The notes beneath the pieces were generated by a model. That model made no database searches. It saw only the letters and a program-made list of their open reading frames with translations, and had not been told where the DNA came from. Made by a program: the position numbers and the translations under genes. A DNA stretch of 64,000 nt from an uncultured Bacteroidota bacterium (GTDB lineage Bacteria; Bacteroidota; Bacteroidia; B-17B0; Aurantibacillaceae), in the NCBI GenBank assembly GCA_903834765.1, contig CAILKE010000043.1, positions 62,001 to 126,000 of the forward strand. The letters are read 5' to 3'. Every line of letters begins with the position of its first letter. The stretch's first letter is position 1. Of the stretch, positions 61,757 through 64,000 are shown in pieces.

Positions 61757-62779
61757 GTGAACAAACAAGCCAAATCAATCATACAGTTTATTGTATTACT
61801 CGGTGTAGGTATCTTGCTGGCTTGGTTATCTATAAATTCTGTTTGGGCAGACAGGGATAAGATTGTAAATTCGTTTAAAACCGCTAATTATTTTTGGGTA
61901 GGGATTTCTATTTTGATTTCATTATTTAGTCATTTTTTAAGAGCTTATCGTTGGAATTATTTATTAAAACCTTTGGGATATTCTGTAAAACCAATCAATT
62001 CAATAGGTGCTGTGTTAGTAGGGTATTTTGCTAATTACGGATTACCTCGTATGGGAGAGCTTACACGCTGCACCTTGGTTGCTAAGTATGATGATGTGCC
62101 TTTTGAAGTAGCATTAGGGACAGTTATTACAGAACGTATAGTTGATATGTTATTATTACTACTTATTTTTTTCCTAACCCTATTTGCTCAATTCAATCAA
62201 TTAAAGAGTTTAGCCGTCGAATATATTTTAACGCCGCTTACATCTAAATTACAAGCAATTTCAGCCAATCCGATGGGTATGATTATATTATCCATAGTAG
62301 TTTTGTGTATGATTATTGGCTTCATGTTAATACGAAAAAAGCTAGCAATATTATTAAAAGGAAAATTTGGAAATATTATTTTAGGATTTGGAAAGGGATT
62401 AAGCTCAGTAAAAGATATTGATAAGAAATTTCAATTTATTGCATTAAGCTTTGCTATATGGGCTTCATATTTTTATAGTTTATATGTTTGTTTCTTTGCA
62501 TTTACTGGCACAGCACAATTGGGACACTCGGAATGTTTGGTATTATTGCTCTTTGGAACCTTTGGCGTGGTGTTTTCTCCTGGTGGATTAGGAGCTTATC
62601 CTGCTATTATTTCAGGACTTTTAATTTACACCTATCATGTTGATAAAATTTCTGCAGTAGCTTTTCCATGGATGGGATGGGCTTCTCAGTTTATTTTAAT
62701 TGTTGTACTTGGATTATTAAGTTTAATTCTCCTTCCCATCATTAATAAAAACAAAACTACCGATGAGCTTTCATCATGA
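61757..62779 (+). CDS. YbhN/UPF0104-type lysylphosphatidylglycerol-synthase transmembrane-region protein
   Basis: This is a 340-residue polytopic membrane protein with about eight helices, from a GTG start 4 bp after panD. HFLRAYRWNYLLKPLGY, VLVGYFANYGLPRMGELTRC, VITERIVDMLLLL and FGVVFSPGGLGAYPAIISG are the characteristic LPG_synthase_TM motifs. Homologues include flippase-like or lipid-transfer proteins, often near LPS or hopanoid genes. It overlaps rfaE2 by 17 bp, so it may act on a lipid-linked or heptose-containing product. The function is inferred from context only. Confidence 0.85.
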   Translation: MNKQAKSIIQFIVLLGVGILLAWLSINSVWADRDKIVNSFKTANYFWVGISILISLFSHFLRAYRWNYLLKPLGYSVKPINSIGAVLVGYFANYGLPRMGELTRCTLVAKYDDVPFEVALGTVITERIVDMLLLLLIFFLTLFAQFNQLKSLAVEYILTPLTSKLQAISANPMGMIILSIVVLCMIIGFMLIRKKLAILLKGKFGNIILGFGKGLSSVKDIDKKFQFIALSFAIWASYFYSLYVCFFAFTGTAQLGHSECLVLLLFGTFGVVFSPGGLGAYPAIISGLLIYTYHVDKISAVAFPWMGWASQFILIVVLGLLSLILLPIINKNKTTDELSS

Positions 62780-63254
62780 ACTAACAGCCAAACAATTTAC
62801 AAAAGAAAATTTAAAACCTCTTTTGGAAAACCTGACTCATCAAGGTAAAAAAATAGTTTTCACAAATGGTTGTTTTGATATTTTGCATCGCGGTCACGTT
62901 GAGTATTTATGTCAGGCGCGTGATTTAGGAGATTATTTGGTACTAGGATTAAACACCGATGCTTCCGTAAAACGTTTAGGTAAATCTCCCGAAAGACCTA
63001 TTAATGCAGAAGACACTAGAGCTCTTATATTAGCAGGATTGGAATGCATAGATGCAGTTGTCTTGTTTAATGAAGACACTCCTCTTGAATTAATCACCTT
63101 TTTACAACCTGATATATTAGTAAAAGGAAATGATTATAAAGCAGAGGAAATTGTTGGTTATGATATAGTTACTGCCAAAGGAGGTAAAGTAATTACTATT
63201 AATTTAGTAGAAGGATTTTCTACTACTTCATTAATAGATAAAATGAAGAAATAG
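62763..63254 (+). CDS. rfaE2: D-glycero-beta-D-manno-heptose 1-phosphate adenylyltransferase (RfaE2/HldE C-domain)
   Basis: This 163-residue nucleotidyltransferase makes ADP-heptose, the precursor of the LPS inner core. VFTNGCFDILHRGHVEYL is the conserved GxFDxxHxGH motif (about residues 33-50). LNTDASVKRLGKSPERPIN and VKGNDYKAEEIVGYDIVTAKGG are RfaE2 hallmarks. It is the stand-alone adenylyltransferase form without the kinase domain of HldE. Together with hldD at 38578-39543 it covers the last two steps. It is translationally coupled to the YbhN-like gene. Confidence 0.94.
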   Translation: MSFHHELTAKQFTKENLKPLLENLTHQGKKIVFTNGCFDILHRGHVEYLCQARDLGDYLVLGLNTDASVKRLGKSPERPINAEDTRALILAGLECIDAVVLFNEDTPLELITFLQPDILVKGNDYKAEEIVGYDIVTAKGGKVITINLVEGFSTTSLIDKMKK

Positions 63255-63300
63255 TTTTTGTTTTTATAAGCACATTACATAATCGCTCTATTTATTAAGT

Positions 63301-64000
63301 ATGACTGATTTAAATATTACAACTATACAAACTCATTTATATTGGGAAAATGTTGATGCGAATCTTTCGCATTTTTCTAATAAAATTAATGCAATTCAAA
63401 ACCACACAGATATTATTGTTTTACCTGAAATGTTTACAACTGGTTTTACAATGAAGCCTGAAGTGTTCGCGGAAGAGCATGGAGGGAAAGGTTTACAATG
63501 GATGATTCAAAAAGCACAAGAAAAAAATTGTGTAATTGCAGGAAGTATTTCTGTCAAAGAAAATGGATTGTTTTATAACAGATTGTATTGGGTAAACTCA
63601 GATGGTTCTTATCAAATTTATAATAAACGCCATTTGTTTAGAATGGGTAATGAACACAATCATTATACCGCTGGAGATCAAAAAATAATTATTAATTATA
63701 AAGGGTGGAAAATTTGTCCATTAGTATGTTATGATTTACGTTTCCCAGTTTGGAGCAGAAATACAAAAGATAACACGTATGATGTGCTGATTTATTTGGC
63801 TAATTGGCCCGAAGTAAGGTCTTATCCGTGGAAGCATCTACTTATCGCTAGAGCAATTGAAAATCAAACATATGTTATAGGAGTTAATCGCATTGGCGAA
63901 GACGGCAATCATATTAAACATTCAGGCGATAGCGTTGTGTTAAATCCAAGAGGAGAAATCATTAGTGACATACTTTCAAATAGCGATGCTATGGAAACAA
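63301..64000 (+). CDS. Nitrilase-superfamily omega-amidase, partial (runs off the window)
   Basis: This is a carbon-nitrogen hydrolase of the omega-amidase (YafV/NIT2-like) group, which probably hydrolyses alpha-ketoglutaramate-type amides in methionine salvage. From ATG 63301, 233 codons are present and the stop is outside. The catalytic triad is visible as Glu43 (VLPEMFTTGF), Lys109 (YNKRHLFRMG) and Cys143 (PLVCYDLRFPVW). LIYLANWPEVRSYPWKHLL is also typical. There is no signal peptide. It follows rfaE2 with a 46-bp gap. Only the C-terminal 25 or so residues are likely missing. Confidence 0.92.
   Translation, partial: MTDLNITTIQTHLYWENVDANLSHFSNKINAIQNHTDIIVLPEMFTTGFTMKPEVFAEEHGGKGLQWMIQKAQEKNCVIAGSISVKENGLFYNRLYWVNSDGSYQIYNKRHLFRMGNEHNHYTAGDQKIIINYKGWKICPLVCYDLRFPVWSRNTKDNTYDVLIYLANWPEVRSYPWKHLLIARAIENQTYVIGVNRIGEDGNHIKHSGDSVVLNPRGEIISDILSNSDAMET

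Noticed and set aside
1-64000. CRISPR array
   Set aside because: No series of regularly spaced identical repeats of 24-37 bp was seen; the repeats found are few and irregular.
1-64000. rRNA operons or insertion-sequence transposases
   Set aside because: No rRNA-like stretch or DDE/HUH transposase-like protein was found; the only mobile-like features are small repeats and the GIY-YIG module.

Overview
The window is AT-rich chromosomal DNA from a member of the Bacteroidota, probably a free-living relative of Flavobacteriales, Sphingobacteriales or Chitinophagales. The evidence is six proteins with type A type IX secretion (T9SS) sorting domains, one gliding-motility-type (CHU_C) C-terminus, a MurF-alanine racemase fusion, an IcmF fused acyl-CoA mutase, SpoIIE-type phosphatases with TPR or 7TM sensors, and promoter-like TAnnTTTG/TAnnTTTA boxes close to starts. 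Shine-Dalgarno sequences are generally absent.

Layout. 0-5 kb: the N-terminal part of metG (minus), a NUMOD4/HNH-like protein with a displaced basic tail, ldcA, a CoaD-like protein and an M16 protease. 5-11 kb: icmF, a small GIY-YIG nuclease bracketed by inverted repeats, and a TPR-SpoIIE phosphatase. 11-13 kb: a multihaem cytochrome c whose TPR half lies behind an in-frame TAG. 13-22 kb: a holin-4-like membrane protein, an RprXY-like two-component pair, murF-alr, a GT-C glycosyltransferase and a cytochrome/Cu-monooxygenase-like lipoprotein. 21.8-26.1 kb: five minus-strand genes of unknown function. The last three lie between 27-bp direct repeats and look like an accessory cassette. 26-33 kb: rsmI, a MacB-like permease, holB, a 7TM SpoIIE phosphatase and nadD, with several interspersed repeats in the gaps. 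33-38.6 kb: four consecutive T9SS cargo genes, two of them Omp28-like. 38.6-48 kb: hldD, then a tightly packed minus-strand run of two secreted proteins, a histidine kinase and a FecBCD/BtuFCD-type importer. 48-64 kb: kup, bestrophin-hemE-thioredoxin, a secreted M1 peptidase, a GH92 mannosidase with an acidic partner, then trmB, lgt, a DUF1569-like gene, panD, a YbhN-like flippase-type protein, rfaE2 and the start of a nitrilase-family amidase.

How genes work together. hldD and rfaE2 supply ADP-heptose for LPS or signalling. metG, trmB, rsmI and holB are housekeeping genes. IcmF needs cobalamin, and the Fec/Btu-type importer at 39.5-42.4 kb could supply cobalamin or iron. lgt serves the several lipoproteins seen here. 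ldcA and murF-alr act on peptidoglycan.

The least explained parts are (i) the GIY-YIG gene whose ends coincide with inverted copies of a stem-loop repeat, (ii) the 3.3-kb direct-repeat-bounded cassette, (iii) a roughly 265-bp structured non-coding element at 29.0-29.3 kb, and (iv) two apparent recoding or decay events (an in-frame TAG and a -1 shift). All calls come from reading the sequence and from memory of protein families; no database search was run.
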